A DNA stretch of 64,000 nucleotides from Ascoidea asiatica (GCA_001600695.1 BCKQ01000012.1:24096-88095); one strand, 5' to 3'; shown: positions 53,601 through 63,370, numbered from the stretch's first letter. The notes: generated from the sequence alone by a model not told the origin. Numbers and translations: made by a program.

Positions 53601-56090
53601 AAAGATGAAGCAACGAAATTGGTGGGAATTGAAAATATTAAAAATGAAAGCATTATTTCTTCTTCAATAGAATCAATAAGTCCTCTTGTTGTAATATTCA
53701 ATATATTGAATTTGCTTTTAATTAGATGTAAAGAAAATAAAATCGAAGGAAACTTTTATACCTTGGCAGAAATAATACCTTTAACATTTCCAGAAACCAT
53801 AACATATTACAATAGTTTATCTTCTGAAACTGCCTTGGATGGCATTGAAAATGTTTTAAGTACAGAACAGTCTACTTTCATACATTCCTTATTGGAAATT
53901 ATGCTTGACCAAAAATTTGATTATCATAAAGATCCATCTTACAAAGGAGAAGAATTTATCTACCTTTTAGCCACTATTGTTCCATTTATAAATTATCTAT
54001 TTTTATTTGATAATAAAGATTTATCAAAAAAACAAAATCAAAATAAGGGAGAAGATCCTATAAGTCCAATATTATATGAATCTGTTTTCAATATTATCAG
54101 ACAGAATGATACCTTTATTTCTGAAAAATTCAAATTATTCGTTGAAAATTTATCATCAATCAATTTGAAATCATCAACATTTGATAGTTCCATATTTACC
54201 AAAAAATGGTTGAAATATATTAGAAATGGTAATTTAATTAGTTCTGAAAATGTAGGCTATTTAGATCTAAGTTATATTTTTCCTTATCTTGATTCCAAGA
54301 TTTTACCAATTCTTTTGGATAAAAAAGTAGATTATCAAATAAGAAAGAATTTAATATCATCTATCTCAATTGTTCTTGCAAGAGTTCAACAAGAAGAATT
54401 AAGTTCGTATAAGTTATCTCCACATTTTATGATAGAATTAATAGGTCAGCTTGATGATTATACATTAACAACACAAGGTGACGTTGGTAATAAAATTAGA
54501 TTTGAAGTAATACAATTAATTTCATCTAATCTTAAACTTTTTTCCGAAGATAAAAAATTTGTAGAATTGGCTGAAAAAAAATTAATTAGACTTTCAGGAG
54601 AAGTTATTGATAGATTGAAGTTTAAATCCATGGAATTATTATTAAAGTTAAAATCTGAAACAAAGAAATTAAATTTATTTTCTTATGAATATAATTATGC
54701 AAAAATTGATAGTAAAGGATGGAATGGAAAATCATACATTGAGATTGTTCCTGAAAATTGGATATTTGATTCTATGCTGGAATATTATAAGTTTTTACTT
54801 AATTTTTATTATGATAATTATTTGATACCAATTTGGACCATGATTAAGAGTAAGAATAAAAACATTAATCAGGAAGAAGAACTAATTTCATTGAAAGAAA
54901 TTTCAAAAGAATTTTGGAAAGGATTTGTATTTTCTTCTGGAGCACTTCAAGCATCTGATTCTACTATTATTAATTCTTCAAATACTATGGTCTGGTTTTT
55001 AAATAAAAAAATGTCAACAGACAAATTTATTATAAGTAATATTATGAATCATTCAAATAATGAAGATTATAAAATGGTAGAAGAGATTGAATTAAATAAT
55101 ATTATTAATAAAAATGAAGAACTTAAATCTATTGTTTTTACAGATTTATTATCAATATTAAAAATTCCTTCAAGTAATGTTGTGAACTCTAAAATCAGAG
55201 TTTCCAAAGGAGGTAGAAATATTTCTGGAAGAACATCTCGTACTGATTTAGCTAGTAAGGATCAGTTGAATAATAGATTTGTTAAAGGACAATTATGTTG
55301 TTTAAATTTATTAGCAAAATTATTTGATGCAAATATCAAATTACCAAATTACGAAAATGAATTAAAAGATGAAATTAAATTACCAGTGAAACCATTACCT
55401 AATAAATTAGAATTTTCAAATATTAAAAGTGTCTCTAGACGTTCATCAGGTTTATTGAGACCACCAAGCCAGTTAGATCTTAAAAAGAAAAATTCCAGGA
55501 ATTCATTAACACCATCATTATCAAATAATTTACCAGAAAAAAAAATTAAAAATGAAACTGTTACAATTGTTATTCAATCACATTCTAATTTAGTTAAAGC
55601 CTTATACATTAGAACATATAATTTACATTTGAATACAACTAATTTTTTAAAACTTTCGTTGTGCCTTAAAGTTTTTCAATATTTAATTCTTTTTGAAGAT
55701 TTTAAAGAAGCTTTAAAAAGATTATGTTGGTTATGTTGTAATCATCAATTGAAAAAAATTAAATTGTTAAGTTGTGAATATCTTTATCAACTTTATTATG
55801 ATAAGTTAAATTCTTTAGTAGATAATAATGATAATAAAATTATTATAGAAGATAATAATGATAATGAAAGTATAAAAGAATTTGAACTTGATACAGATAC
55901 ATATTTAAATATTTTAAATGATTCAAATGAAAATCATGAAAAAGTAGATAATGCAAAAGAAGATAAAAAAAACCAACAACTTATTTCAGATCTTGAAAAA
56001 GCATTAAAGATATTATCAGATATTGATTGGAATGGAGAAGATGATGATAGATTAAAATCATTTTCTAATAGTTTATATGTTGAATGGTAA
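50625..56090 (+). CDS. CIN1: Tubulin-folding cofactor D (Cin1 ortholog)
   Basis: Cytosolic HEAT-repeat chaperone that assembles and disassembles alpha/beta-tubulin with cofactors C and E and Arl2 (Cin4). Diagnostic stretches: YWISEIIYTLCKIRGVKTI (about 143-161), QEIFFLLLWLSVLVLAPFPL (about 223-242), DTIIRYSVSKQISKI (HEAT), GTF/DSSLYLAWSFIKSY, DLMIRRAASAVIQELLGRYG (about 619-638), and near the C-terminus LYIRTYNLHLNTTNF and LCWLCCNHQLKKIKLLSCEYLYQLYYD. The protein has 1821 residues, against 1014 in S. cerevisiae and about 1190 in man. A disordered acidic Ser/Glu/Thr-rich insert at about 772-1005 explains much of the excess; its codons are less AT-rich than those of the rest. The first 65 residues include a Glu-Asn repeat. 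Confidence 0.88.
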   Translation: MENDEIRVAKIADVLQSNITKNITELIKLDNENENENENENNNKDDQLIDNEDDQITNSTEENIQTKRKELLSLLIKDIHQFQPCPQLLDKSLNSYITLLSNHYLSLIGLKSTNSQLTEKLSLNDQLIIPINSNKKKINSKKRYWISEIIYTLCKIRGVKTITVCLSSDVYLIDSLLKRLESLTLLQSISTSRSSLNLNSNKILKNDINSSMFLTKNSNNQWQEIFFLLLWLSVLVLAPFPLFTINKSIPERISKICKFYLLKKSGGKENDIANLLYSRFLSRNDSSSFSYLNQFYTNYLFKFNSNNQIFENKFKFMKINEKLSNLIVLSKLLKISKSNLLKPFLPLHWILINSEFQSLIDKSAGLNSSLTENITIMKYLTKNMGKLCQNFIDIEADSKIDFKLENIENIENIEKIDKNNKDDDLKTKCLEELSSSMDPFEKIEEIISNLLSIIGHKDTIIRYSVSKQISKITSLLPSDFQIDILNNLINELDIQKFNLEDTLKKNKNSIILFTSKQINFDVVSSDKFHGIFLALSELARQKIIPISYLPIIVSLLHKSLFFKQQRITFISGSNVRDSSLYLAWSFIKSYTKQKEEISPKILLQLFNDLLIVVSFDKDLMIRRAASAVIQELLGRYGLIVWSNIIENPLYYDDASIYTPENLTEFSLKLIEILDYIKLGNLKSSYLEISFNIFTKLKIFQQSFISYLINDDFDIHGNGLIASYKTSYISQIYDTNEGINSDDFEIRKLSSMTLKKMLQWKKNTYKPHIISLPQTTSKDSDSKLELNENNETEKKSEISKSKKEITIEAEKISQKSLLDSDSSPTKEMHMDTDVVEKHNDNKSEIIMLGNSLREIPTVSENEKKEPNVSLIEVSIQKPATEQNLLEEVAIVSTKEICQTNSSVIIEKETPVNSSQLEEINSGVGDVTSTQSKLSQTPLHDVDGDLGVESISDIIAKESSGGSTETLENKKTDDSSSPNMNESDPTNSDIPILSKDEATKLVGIENIKNESIISSSIESISPLVVIFNILNLLLIRCKENKIEGNFYTLAEIIPLTFPETITYYNSLSSETALDGIENVLSTEQSTFIHSLLEIMLDQKFDYHKDPSYKGEEFIYLLATIVPFINYLFLFDNKDLSKKQNQNKGEDPISPILYESVFNIIRQNDTFISEKFKLFVENLSSINLKSSTFDSSIFTKKWLKYIRNGNLISSENVGYLDLSYIFPYLDSKILPILLDKKVDYQIRKNLISSISIVLARVQQEELSSYKLSPHFMIELIGQLDDYTLTTQGDVGNKIRFEVIQLISSNLKLFSEDKKFVELAEKKLIRLSGEVIDRLKFKSMELLLKLKSETKKLNLFSYEYNYAKIDSKGWNGKSYIEIVPENWIFDSMLEYYKFLLNFYYDNYLIPIWTMIKSKNKNINQEEELISLKEISKEFWKGFVFSSGALQASDSTIINSSNTMVWFLNKKMSTDKFIISNIMNHSNNEDYKMVEEIELNNIINKNEELKSIVFTDLLSILKIPSSNVVNSKIRVSKGGRNISGRTSRTDLASKDQLNNRFVKGQLCCLNLLAKLFDANIKLPNYENELKDEIKLPVKPLPNKLEFSNIKSVSRRSSGLLRPPSQLDLKKKNSRNSLTPSLSNNLPEKKIKNETVTIVIQSHSNLVKALYIRTYNLHLNTTNFLKLSLCLKVFQYLILFEDFKEALKRLCWLCCNHQLKKIKLLSCEYLYQLYYDKLNSLVDNNDNKIIIEDNNDNESIKEFELDTDTYLNILNDSNENHEKVDNAKEDKKNQQLISDLEKALKILSDIDWNGEDDDRLKSFSNSLYVEW

Positions 56091-56723
56091 TTTCAATTTA
56101 TTTTTTTTTATCTATTTATTTTATTTAATTTTTATTTAACTTTTCTTAAATCTTCTTCTTATTAAATAAAATCCTTAGTTCTTTCATTATTTTTTTTTTT
56201 CTTATTATAACCATATATATTTATATTTATATTTATATATATATAATTTGTTCATATATTTTTTTACATTTATTATTATTATTTTTTCATTCATATTACT
56301 TTTTTTTTTCATTTTCCTTTCAATAATTTCATAATCTTATTATTTTTAAAAATTTAATAAACTTTTACTTTTGTATTTATATATTGTTGTTTAGATAATA
56401 CAATATATTTATAATTTGTAAATAAATTAAAAATAAATTGAATGGCTTTGATATTTTGATAGTTTATTTTTTTTTTTGTTTGATAAACAAATTAAAAATT
56501 TAACAAGTAAAATTAAGTTTATAAAAAGTGACTGTAAATTGTAAGTAAATCCAAATTTGGGATTTCTCGATTCAAAAAACAGTAATAATTAAAATTAAGG
56601 AGTAATAAAAAGAAAAGATTTAGTAAAAGATTTACTAAATATAATTATATTTGTAACATTTTTAATTATTACAAATAAAAAAATAGTAATAATTATATAT
56701 TTGTTGAATGTATTTATTAGTAG
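56091..56723. other. CIN1 3' flank, nothing recognised
   Basis: T-rich DNA with TATATTTATA repeats near 56210-56245, typical of a yeast 3' region. No credible open frame. Confidence 0.45.
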
Positions 56724-57019
56724 TTAAAAGTTATTTCAATTAAAGAAGAAGAAGAAAATGATGATAATATTAAAAGAATAAAAGAATAAAAGAAATTAAA
56801 GAGAATAATGATGAAAGGATATTAAAAAATTTAAATTTAAATTTAAATGTTAATGTTGATATCAATAAACATAAATTAAATTTAGAAGAAGTTGAAATTG
56901 AAGAGAATGAAGTTAAAAAAGATATTATGAATATTTTAAGTGCTTCAATGAATATTAAAAGTAAAGAAGAAGAAGATGGTGACGATGATGATGATGATGA
57001 TGATGATAAAATAAAATAA
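56724..57019 (+). pseudogene. Coding-like remnant, acidic tail, no start codon
   Basis: Coding character (Glu/Lys/Asp/Asn-rich, no stops) runs in one frame from 56724 to about 56788 and in another from 56774 to the TAA at 57017-57019. The change of frame falls in a short array of AAAAGAAT units (about 56772-56791). The second frame includes LNLEEVEIEENEVKKDIMNILSASMNIK and ends in nine Asp. No ATG is placed to start it. It looks like the 3' end of a lost gene, or of one whose 5' part I cannot see. Its stop is six bases from that of the minus-strand gene at 57026. Confidence 0.35.
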
Positions 57020-57025
57020 GTTGAT

Positions 57026-57859
57026 TTAATTATTTAAAATATTTTTAATTGAGAAATAAATTGCAGAGAATAAAAAAGATGGAATCATTATAAATTTTAA
57101 ACCATTATCAATATCATTTTCAATATCTGAATTCTTAAAATTCTTAAAAGTATTAGAAGTATTGGAAGTATTAGAAGTTTTAGAAGTATTGGAAATATCT
57201 AATTTCAATCTTTTTTTATGAATTAAATTATTATTTAATTGAATAAATTTTCTTTTTTTATTAATATTATTATTATTAATATTATTTAAATTAAAATTAG
57301 AAATTATTGGAGAAGAATTTAATTTTAATAAAGTTTTTTTATAATTTAATTTATATTCTTTTAATTTTTTTAAATTTTTAATAGTTTCATTATAATCATT
57401 ATTATTTAAGTAAGTTAAATCAGATTCAACTAAAGTTTCATCAGGATCATATTGATTATTGTTATTATAATAATTTTCTAAATTTTCTATATTTTCTAAA
57501 TATTTCAAATCTTGTATGTTTTCAGGAATCCAATTATCATCTTTATCATCTTCTTCCTGGTCATCATCATTATCTTCTTCTTCTTCTTCTTCTTCTTCTT
57601 TTTTTGGAAGTTGATTATCTTCTTCATGTTTGATTCCATTTACTTCTTTAATTTTCATCATTTTCTTCATTTCTTTTAGTTCTTTCACTTCTTTCAGTTC
57701 TTCAAGTTCATTTAACTCTTTTACTTCTTTTAGTTTATTGATTATATTCATTTTAATAAATTCATCATCAACTAATTTAATTTTTTCATTTTTTTTAAAT
57801 TCTTGATTAATTTTATATTCTTTATATAGTTTCAATTGATTTTTCTTTTTCATTTTCAT
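57026..57859 (-). CDS. Hypothetical acidic protein with hydrophobic C-terminus
   Basis: A 277-codon ORF of unknown function. The N-terminal third is Lys/Glu-rich with LKEVKELNELEELKEVKELKEM-like helical repeats (about 38-66, probable coiled coil). A Glu/Asp block (about 85-115) follows, then NWIPENIQDLKYLENIENLENYY, an Asn-rich middle with a basic patch (KKRKFIQ), five S/T-N-T-S-N repeats, and a closing hydrophobic segment (FIMIPSFLFSAIYFSI) about 7 residues from the end. This segment could be a tail anchor. Intact, but low-complexity throughout, so it may be a fast-evolving or young gene. Confidence 0.55.
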   Translation of the reverse strand: MKMKKKNQLKLYKEYKINQEFKKNEKIKLVDDEFIKMNIINKLKEVKELNELEELKEVKELKEMKKMMKIKEVNGIKHEEDNQLPKKEEEEEEEEDNDDDQEEDDKDDNWIPENIQDLKYLENIENLENYYNNNNQYDPDETLVESDLTYLNNNDYNETIKNLKKLKEYKLNYKKTLLKLNSSPIISNFNLNNINNNNINKKRKFIQLNNNLIHKKRLKLDISNTSKTSNTSNTSNTFKNFKNSDIENDIDNGLKFIMIPSFLFSAIYFSIKNILNN

Positions 57860-58635
57860 TTTGAATAATTAAGTGATTCTAAGAAGATAATAAAAAATAC
57901 AATATCAAAAATACAAAACTTCATTGGAATAAATATATAATTGAATATTAAAATACAAAAATAACAATAATGAATAAAATTAGTATAAATAATGATAAAC
58001 ATATATTTTGAAACAGATTTAAAACCATGTAAAGAATATACCATATAAAATATATATACTATATATAATTCAGGACAGAAAACTGACCTAGAACCAGACA
58101 ATATAGGACAGGTGTCCTGTTTTGTTTATTTATCGCCAGATTTGTGGATCTCCTTGTTTTTGAAACCATTCAGACGGGTCTTCTTTTTTTTTGTTTTTCT
58201 TATCTTCGGGTATCGGCACTTCCGCCGGAGCTGCACCTGACCGAAGCTGGTTTTGTGGCGCCGGGAGCGAGGCCCCCGGGCTGGCCAATCAGCGTGTTTG
58301 CCTCCCCCTGGCCCTCGCTTCTCCAGCAATGCAGAGCAGCGACTTATTTCTTATCGCTCTCTGCTTGCACTCTGCTTGCAATCTGCTTGCAATCTTCTTA
58401 TCCTTTAAATACAAATTAAATCTCTCTGTCGCTTGATTTGCTCTTCTTTCTTTGTTTCTGTCCCCTTTCACTCCTTTTCTTCTTTCTTTCTTTCTTCTTT
58501 CTTCTTTCTTTCTTATTTCTTATTTCTTTATTCTATTCAACTTTTATCAAATCTCATATAAAACAACAATTATTTAAAAATTACTATATTTCTTCCTTCA
58601 TCCATTTAATTTCCTGCCAAAAAACAATTTCAAAA
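57860..58635. promoter_or_regulatory. Divergent intergenic region with GC-rich patch
   Basis: Between the starts of the acidic ORF and the FHA gene. About 58195-58330 is strongly GC-rich (GGCGCCGGGAGCGAGGCCCCCGGG-type sequence), with CCAATCA at about 58285-58291. CTCTGCTTGCA and its variant repeat three times at 58360-58393. CT-rich runs of CTTTCTTTCTT type follow at about 58474-58515, as in yeast promoters. Frames of 60-91 codons here are by-products of the composition. Confidence 0.5.
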
Positions 58636-60705
58636 ATGCAATCAACTTCTGATATTAATTCTTCAATTTCTCCATCTCCATCTCCATTAATTATAAATCA
58701 AGATTATCCAGTTAGATTAATTAAATTATTAGAAAATAATCCATTAACAATTGGACGTTCATCAAAATCAAATAAAAATTATTTAAGAAAATCTTCAAGA
58801 AATAATGCTTTTTTTAATGAAAGAACTTTAAGTGCAATTCATGCAAAAATTTTTAAAATTAATTATTCAAATTCTAATTCAAATTCTAATTCAAATTCTA
58901 ATTTAAACTCTTCTTATTCAAAATTTTATTCAAAATTTTATTTATGCGATTCTGGTTCTCAACATGGTGTAATTTTTAAAAATAAATTATTACCAAAAGG
59001 TTTTAAAATTCAAATTAAAAATGGTGATAAATTTGGTTTAGTTTTAACTGATAAATCTTTAATGGATCGAATAATTAATAAATTTAGTAATTTTAATAAA
59101 TTTGATAAAATTAATAATATTAATAAAATTAATAAAATTAATTATAAATATCTTTCAAATCCAGATCCTAATTGGTTAACTATTGATGATTCAAAAGTTA
59201 AATTATTTTTAACTTTTTCAATAAAATCTGATCCTTTTATTTCTTTATCAATTACAAATCCAATTTCTAGTCCAATCACTAATACAATCACTAATACAAA
59301 TCTTAATCTTTCTCAAACTCTTGATTCTTCAGAAGATGATCAAGATTATCAAGAAACTTACAATGATAAAAATGATAATGATGATCAAATTCAAGTTTTA
59401 AAGAAAATTGAAATTAAAGATTCAAATCAATTTATTAATTCAATTCCTGTTTATGATTTAGATGATAATGATAACAATGAACATCTTAATGATGAAGATG
59501 AAAATGATAATGACCACAACGATGATAGTGATGATTTATATGAAACTATTCCTCCAATTATTAACTTAATTAAAAATAATCAAGATTCAAGACATGAAAC
59601 AAATCAAGAAATTGATCAACAAAAGAAATTATTCAAATATCCTAATATTCCTAATGATATTAAAGAAGAATCTAAAGAACTTAAAGAAGAACTCAAAGAA
59701 GAACCAAAATCTTTAGAACAAGAAGAAGAAGTCGATGAAGAAATCGAAGAAATCAAAGAAGAAGAAGAAGAAGAAGAAGAAGAAGAAATTGATGAAGATG
59801 ATGAGGATGATAAAAATAATGATGAAAATAAACAAAATTTAGAAAGAAAAGATATTCGTGATAAATGGATTTTTAGAAATAATATTATGAAATATAAAAA
59901 TTATCCAATTTATGATACTGAATATGATTCTCCTTCTGTTTATGATGATGAACTTGATGAACTTGATGAATTTGATGAATATGATGATTATGATAATGAT
60001 AATAATAATAACCAATCTTCATGTCTTGAAAATGAAATTTGTAATGATTCTTCGGATTCTTCTTTTGATTTATCTAATCATTTATCAAATACTTCTTCAA
60101 ATGATTTAACTAATACTAATAATACTGATTCAGATGATAATGATTCTAATGATTCTAATAATTCTAATAATTCTAATAATTCAAGTATTTCAAGTCCATT
60201 ATCAAATTCTTCAATTCCTTCTTTATCTTATCTTAATCCTTCAAATTCTTTTAATAAATCAAATCTTTATACAACTAAAAATTTTAATAATAATATTTAT
60301 TCAAGTTATGGTTTATTAAATTCTTTAATTGAAAAAAAAAAATTAGAATCTGAAAAAGAAATTGAAAAGATATCTAAGAAAAGATCATTTAGTGAAATGA
60401 CTTCAATTAATCATAACAATAATATTAATAAAAAAGATAATATTATCATTGAAACTGTTGATAAAGGTACTCAAATAACAGAAAATGAAATGAATTCTAA
60501 AAATGAAATTAATGAAATTAATGAAATCAATGAAATCAATGAAGTCAATGAAGATGAAAAAATATTAAAAAAAGCTAAGAATAATGATTCAACTCCAAGA
60601 AGTTCAATTAAAGGTTTTGTTGTAGGTTCATTATTAGGTGCTGTAGTTGGAAGTATTGCAACTTTTGGTACTTTAGCTTCTATTGCTGAAAGTTTACAAT
60701 CTTAA
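58636..60705 (+). CDS. FHA-domain protein with hydrophobic C-terminal tail
   Basis: A 689-residue protein counted from the ATG at 58636. An upstream in-frame ATG/TTG at 58438 would add a Phe/Leu-rich stretch read from promoter-like CT-rich DNA, so I reject it. The phosphothreonine-binding FHA domain spans about 24-138: LTIGRSS with Arg41, LSAIHAKIF with His69, LCDSGSQHGVIFKNKLL, and NGDKFGLVL. A Ser/Asn linker splits it at 78-97. The middle is acidic (long Glu and Asp runs, 210-560). The last 30 residues, GFVVGSLLGAVVGSIATFGT and on, form a small-residue transmembrane segment. FHA plus tail anchor recalls Far9/Far10 (SLMAP-like, ER/nuclear-envelope STRIPAK), but I cannot confirm that orthology. 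Confidence 0.8.
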   Translation: MQSTSDINSSISPSPSPLIINQDYPVRLIKLLENNPLTIGRSSKSNKNYLRKSSRNNAFFNERTLSAIHAKIFKINYSNSNSNSNSNSNLNSSYSKFYSKFYLCDSGSQHGVIFKNKLLPKGFKIQIKNGDKFGLVLTDKSLMDRIINKFSNFNKFDKINNINKINKINYKYLSNPDPNWLTIDDSKVKLFLTFSIKSDPFISLSITNPISSPITNTITNTNLNLSQTLDSSEDDQDYQETYNDKNDNDDQIQVLKKIEIKDSNQFINSIPVYDLDDNDNNEHLNDEDENDNDHNDDSDDLYETIPPIINLIKNNQDSRHETNQEIDQQKKLFKYPNIPNDIKEESKELKEELKEEPKSLEQEEEVDEEIEEIKEEEEEEEEEEIDEDDEDDKNNDENKQNLERKDIRDKWIFRNNIMKYKNYPIYDTEYDSPSVYDDELDELDEFDEYDDYDNDNNNNQSSCLENEICNDSSDSSFDLSNHLSNTSSNDLTNTNNTDSDDNDSNDSNNSNNSNNSSISSPLSNSSIPSLSYLNPSNSFNKSNLYTTKNFNNNIYSSYGLLNSLIEKKKLESEKEIEKISKKRSFSEMTSINHNNNINKKDNIIIETVDKGTQITENEMNSKNEINEINEINEINEVNEDEKILKKAKNNDSTPRSSIKGFVVGSLLGAVVGSIATFGTLASIAESLQS

Positions 60706-61675
60706 AATCAAAATTAAAATTAAACATTAAACATTAAACATTATTTGTTTTCTTTTCAAACTTTTTTAATCTTTTTTTTTTTGGTTAATGATCTTTTTGT
60801 GTGATTTTCTTTTTTATATTTCAAACTCTTTATGTTTTTATGTTTATGTTTTTATTTCTTTCATTCCAAGGTTACTTTTTTATCCTTTTTCTTTCTCAAT
60901 TTCTATTTTTCTTACTTTAATGTTTGGTTTTTATATGGTTTATTCAATTGGTTTAAATTGTTAACTTAATTATTTTTTATTAATAGATTACATTCTATTT
61001 AATACTTTTATTCTACTTTTATAATACCGTTTTTTTGCAATAGAAAAAACTATTAACTTCAGATTTCAAATTTCAATTTATATTTTTTTGTTTATGTTTA
61101 ACATTTCATCTACTGTCTTTGTTTTCTATTTATTTATCAAGGTATTTATTTATATTATTTTTATTTATAAACAACTTATATTTTAATTATTTGAACATGT
61201 AATATATGAAATATGTAATCCTATGTAATTTTATAAAAATAATCAACATTATAAAGACAGCCTCAGAAAACAAAAATGCCATAAAAAGGTGGTTAAAGGG
61301 AATGACAACTCAGCATTCTCCCAGACTATAATAAGCAAAAGCACTATTAAAGAACGAGATTCCATCAGTTGCAATGTACCCAATTCATCATTGACTGTTT
61401 AGTTGATAAAGAAAAAAAAAGAAGAGAAAAAGAAAAACAAGAAGAATAGAAAAAAAAAAAAAGCAGATTTGGCTCTTTTTATACTATTTTGAAACTGGTA
61501 GCCAACTGATAACAAAAAAAAGTGACCAATAAAAGAAAGTGAAGTAAAAATAAATAGGGTTGCTGCAGACCACGTGATACATAACTTATGTTAATATCCC
61601 AAAAGAGTTAATTTCCATTCTTTCTACGTAAACAAAATATTATTTTTATTTTTTTTTCTTGAATTATAACTAAAT
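60706..61675. other. Convergent intergenic stretch with one CACGTG
   Basis: Downstream of both flanking genes. T-rich after the FHA gene, with TTTATGTTTTTATG repeats near 60830-60855. A GC-neutral patch at about 61255-61385 has no open frame. CACGTG lies at 61571-61576, oddly placed since no gene start is near. No tRNA or other RNA recognised. Confidence 0.4.
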
Positions 61676-63370
61676 TTAAAGAAATAATAATGTAAAAAAA
61701 ACAAAAAGGATTGAATAAACTAGAGTCCATCGAATATTAATCTCATAACATTTATTACCTGATCCATTTGCTACCATATTTCTTGAATAAAAAACAACTA
61801 ATGATGATGATGATGTTTCTGAAGATAATTTTGAAATAAAATTATTATAATCTTTAGAATTTGAAAATGTACTTGAAATTGTTTCTTTAAATCTAGATGT
61901 TGAAAAAATTGATGTAGAATTATTACCATTAGAATCTGTAGTAATTGTTGTACCTGTATAACTTGAATGAATTATAGTTACCGTAGTTTCTGTAGAATAA
62001 AAAGAATTTGAATAATTTAAAACTTTTGTAGCATCTGGTAATAAAGATAATGATGTATCTATTACTACTTCTATAAATTCTTCTTCAGATTGAGATTGAT
62101 TATTTAAATAATATGATTTACCTAAATTAACTGTATTAAAATCAAAATCATAAACCATATAAATATATTTTCTAAATTCTTTACCTAAATGAATATCTTT
62201 AATATATGAATAATCTGCTTGAGAAAATGAACCAACAATACCATAATATTGAAGATCTGTAAGAAAATTATTTGAATTATATGAATATGAATTTTGTGAT
62301 AAAAGTTCAGAAAGTGGTAAAATAATTTCAAAACCTTGAAAATTTAAAGTTAAATTACCATTTAATGTTCTTGAAGTACAATTTGAAATTTCTAATGGTT
62401 TTAAAGATGATAAATTTTGATTTAAACAAATTTGAAAATAATCATTTAACATTAATTTATTATATAAAATTTGTGGAAATACAAGAGCAGTTGATTCAAT
62501 TTCTATATTTTCTGAAGATGAAATAAAATTTGGTAAAGCTGGATATTTTTCATCATTTTCTGTTAAAATTGTATAATTTTCTTTAACATTAGAATAATTT
62601 GTTATTAATGAATTATCTGAATTAATAGTTATTCCAGTTAATGTTATTCCAATACTATTATTAACCATTGGAAATGAAATTAATTCTTCATTAATAAATT
62701 TTGATTTATCATAACCACCAAAAATTATTGATGAATTAATAAAATCATATTCACCAATTGAAATTATTCTTCTTTTTATTAAATTTTGTTTAATTAATTC
62801 ATCCCAAATTGAATTAATTTTATTTATTGAAGAAGAATTTAAATAATTTGAATTATTATAATATAAACCTAATTGACCAGCTCCATAAGTTATACTCATT
62901 GCTCTATCTTCAATTATATAACCAAATGTGAAATTTTCAATTTTTAATTCATTTGATAAATTTAAAGTTTCATTTGCCCAAACTCCATATGGTCTTGAAA
63001 TTGAATATTCATCATAAAATCCATCAGGTATTAATAATTGATTATATGAAGATGAATTAAAATTAAAAAAACCAGGTGCATAACAAATCATTGTACTACT
63101 ACTTAAATATAATGCTTCAAATAAATTTGCTCCTGCACAAGCTTGATTATAAGAAGAAATAACATAAGTTTTAGTTGAAGCTAAATTCATAAAAAATTCA
63201 ATATCTTGTGATGGAGTACCAATAGAAGCTTGAATACTAAAATTTCCAGAATTTGGATATATTTCAATATAATTACTAGATTCTTCTGAATCTGTTGAAT
63301 TATCAGATTTAACTTTATTCAAATTACAAAGAAAAAAAACAAGAATTGTATATATTATTGAAGTAATCAT
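61676..63370 (-). CDS. Yapsin-like GPI protein lacking catalytic aspartates
   Basis: A 564-residue secreted protein of the pepsin/yapsin (A1) fold. Signal peptide at about 1-22. Fold marks: FSIQASIGTPSQDIEFFM before the first active site, AGQLGLYY (164-171), IFGGYDKSKF (216-225, the GG-x-D-x-x-K/R-x motif), YYGIVGSFSQADYSYI, and LGKEFRKYIYMVYDFDFNTVNLG. Where active enzymes have DTGS the sequence is NLAS (62-65). Where the second DSGT is expected the sequence is IESTALVFP (about 291-299), with no Asp. Both catalytic aspartates are therefore gone although the frame is intact. A Ser/Thr-rich stem with many N-glycosylation sites leads to a hydrophobic GPI-type tail (last 18 residues). It is best read as a non-proteolytic cell-surface paralog of yapsins/Sap9-like proteins. 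Confidence 0.85.
   Translation of the reverse strand: MITSIIYTILVFFLCNLNKVKSDNSTDSEESSNYIEIYPNSGNFSIQASIGTPSQDIEFFMNLASTKTYVISSYNQACAGANLFEALYLSSSTMICYAPGFFNFNSSSYNQLLIPDGFYDEYSISRPYGVWANETLNLSNELKIENFTFGYIIEDRAMSITYGAGQLGLYYNNSNYLNSSSINKINSIWDELIKQNLIKRRIISIGEYDFINSSIIFGGYDKSKFINEELISFPMVNNSIGITLTGITINSDNSLITNYSNVKENYTILTENDEKYPALPNFISSSENIEIESTALVFPQILYNKLMLNDYFQICLNQNLSSLKPLEISNCTSRTLNGNLTLNFQGFEIILPLSELLSQNSYSYNSNNFLTDLQYYGIVGSFSQADYSYIKDIHLGKEFRKYIYMVYDFDFNTVNLGKSYYLNNQSQSEEEFIEVVIDTSLSLLPDATKVLNYSNSFYSTETTVTIIHSSYTGTTITTDSNGNNSTSIFSTSRFKETISSTFSNSKDYNNFISKLSSETSSSSLVVFYSRNMVANGSGNKCYEINIRWTLVYSILFVFFTLLFL

Noticed and set aside
58126-58471. Four overlapping frames before the FHA gene
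   Set aside because: All exploit the same GC-rich patch on both strands; none continues outside it.
58438-58635. Upstream 66-codon extension of the FHA protein
   Set aside because: Phe/Leu/Ser run read from CT-rich promoter DNA; a start at 58636 puts the FHA domain near the N-terminus and follows an A-rich CAAAAATG context.
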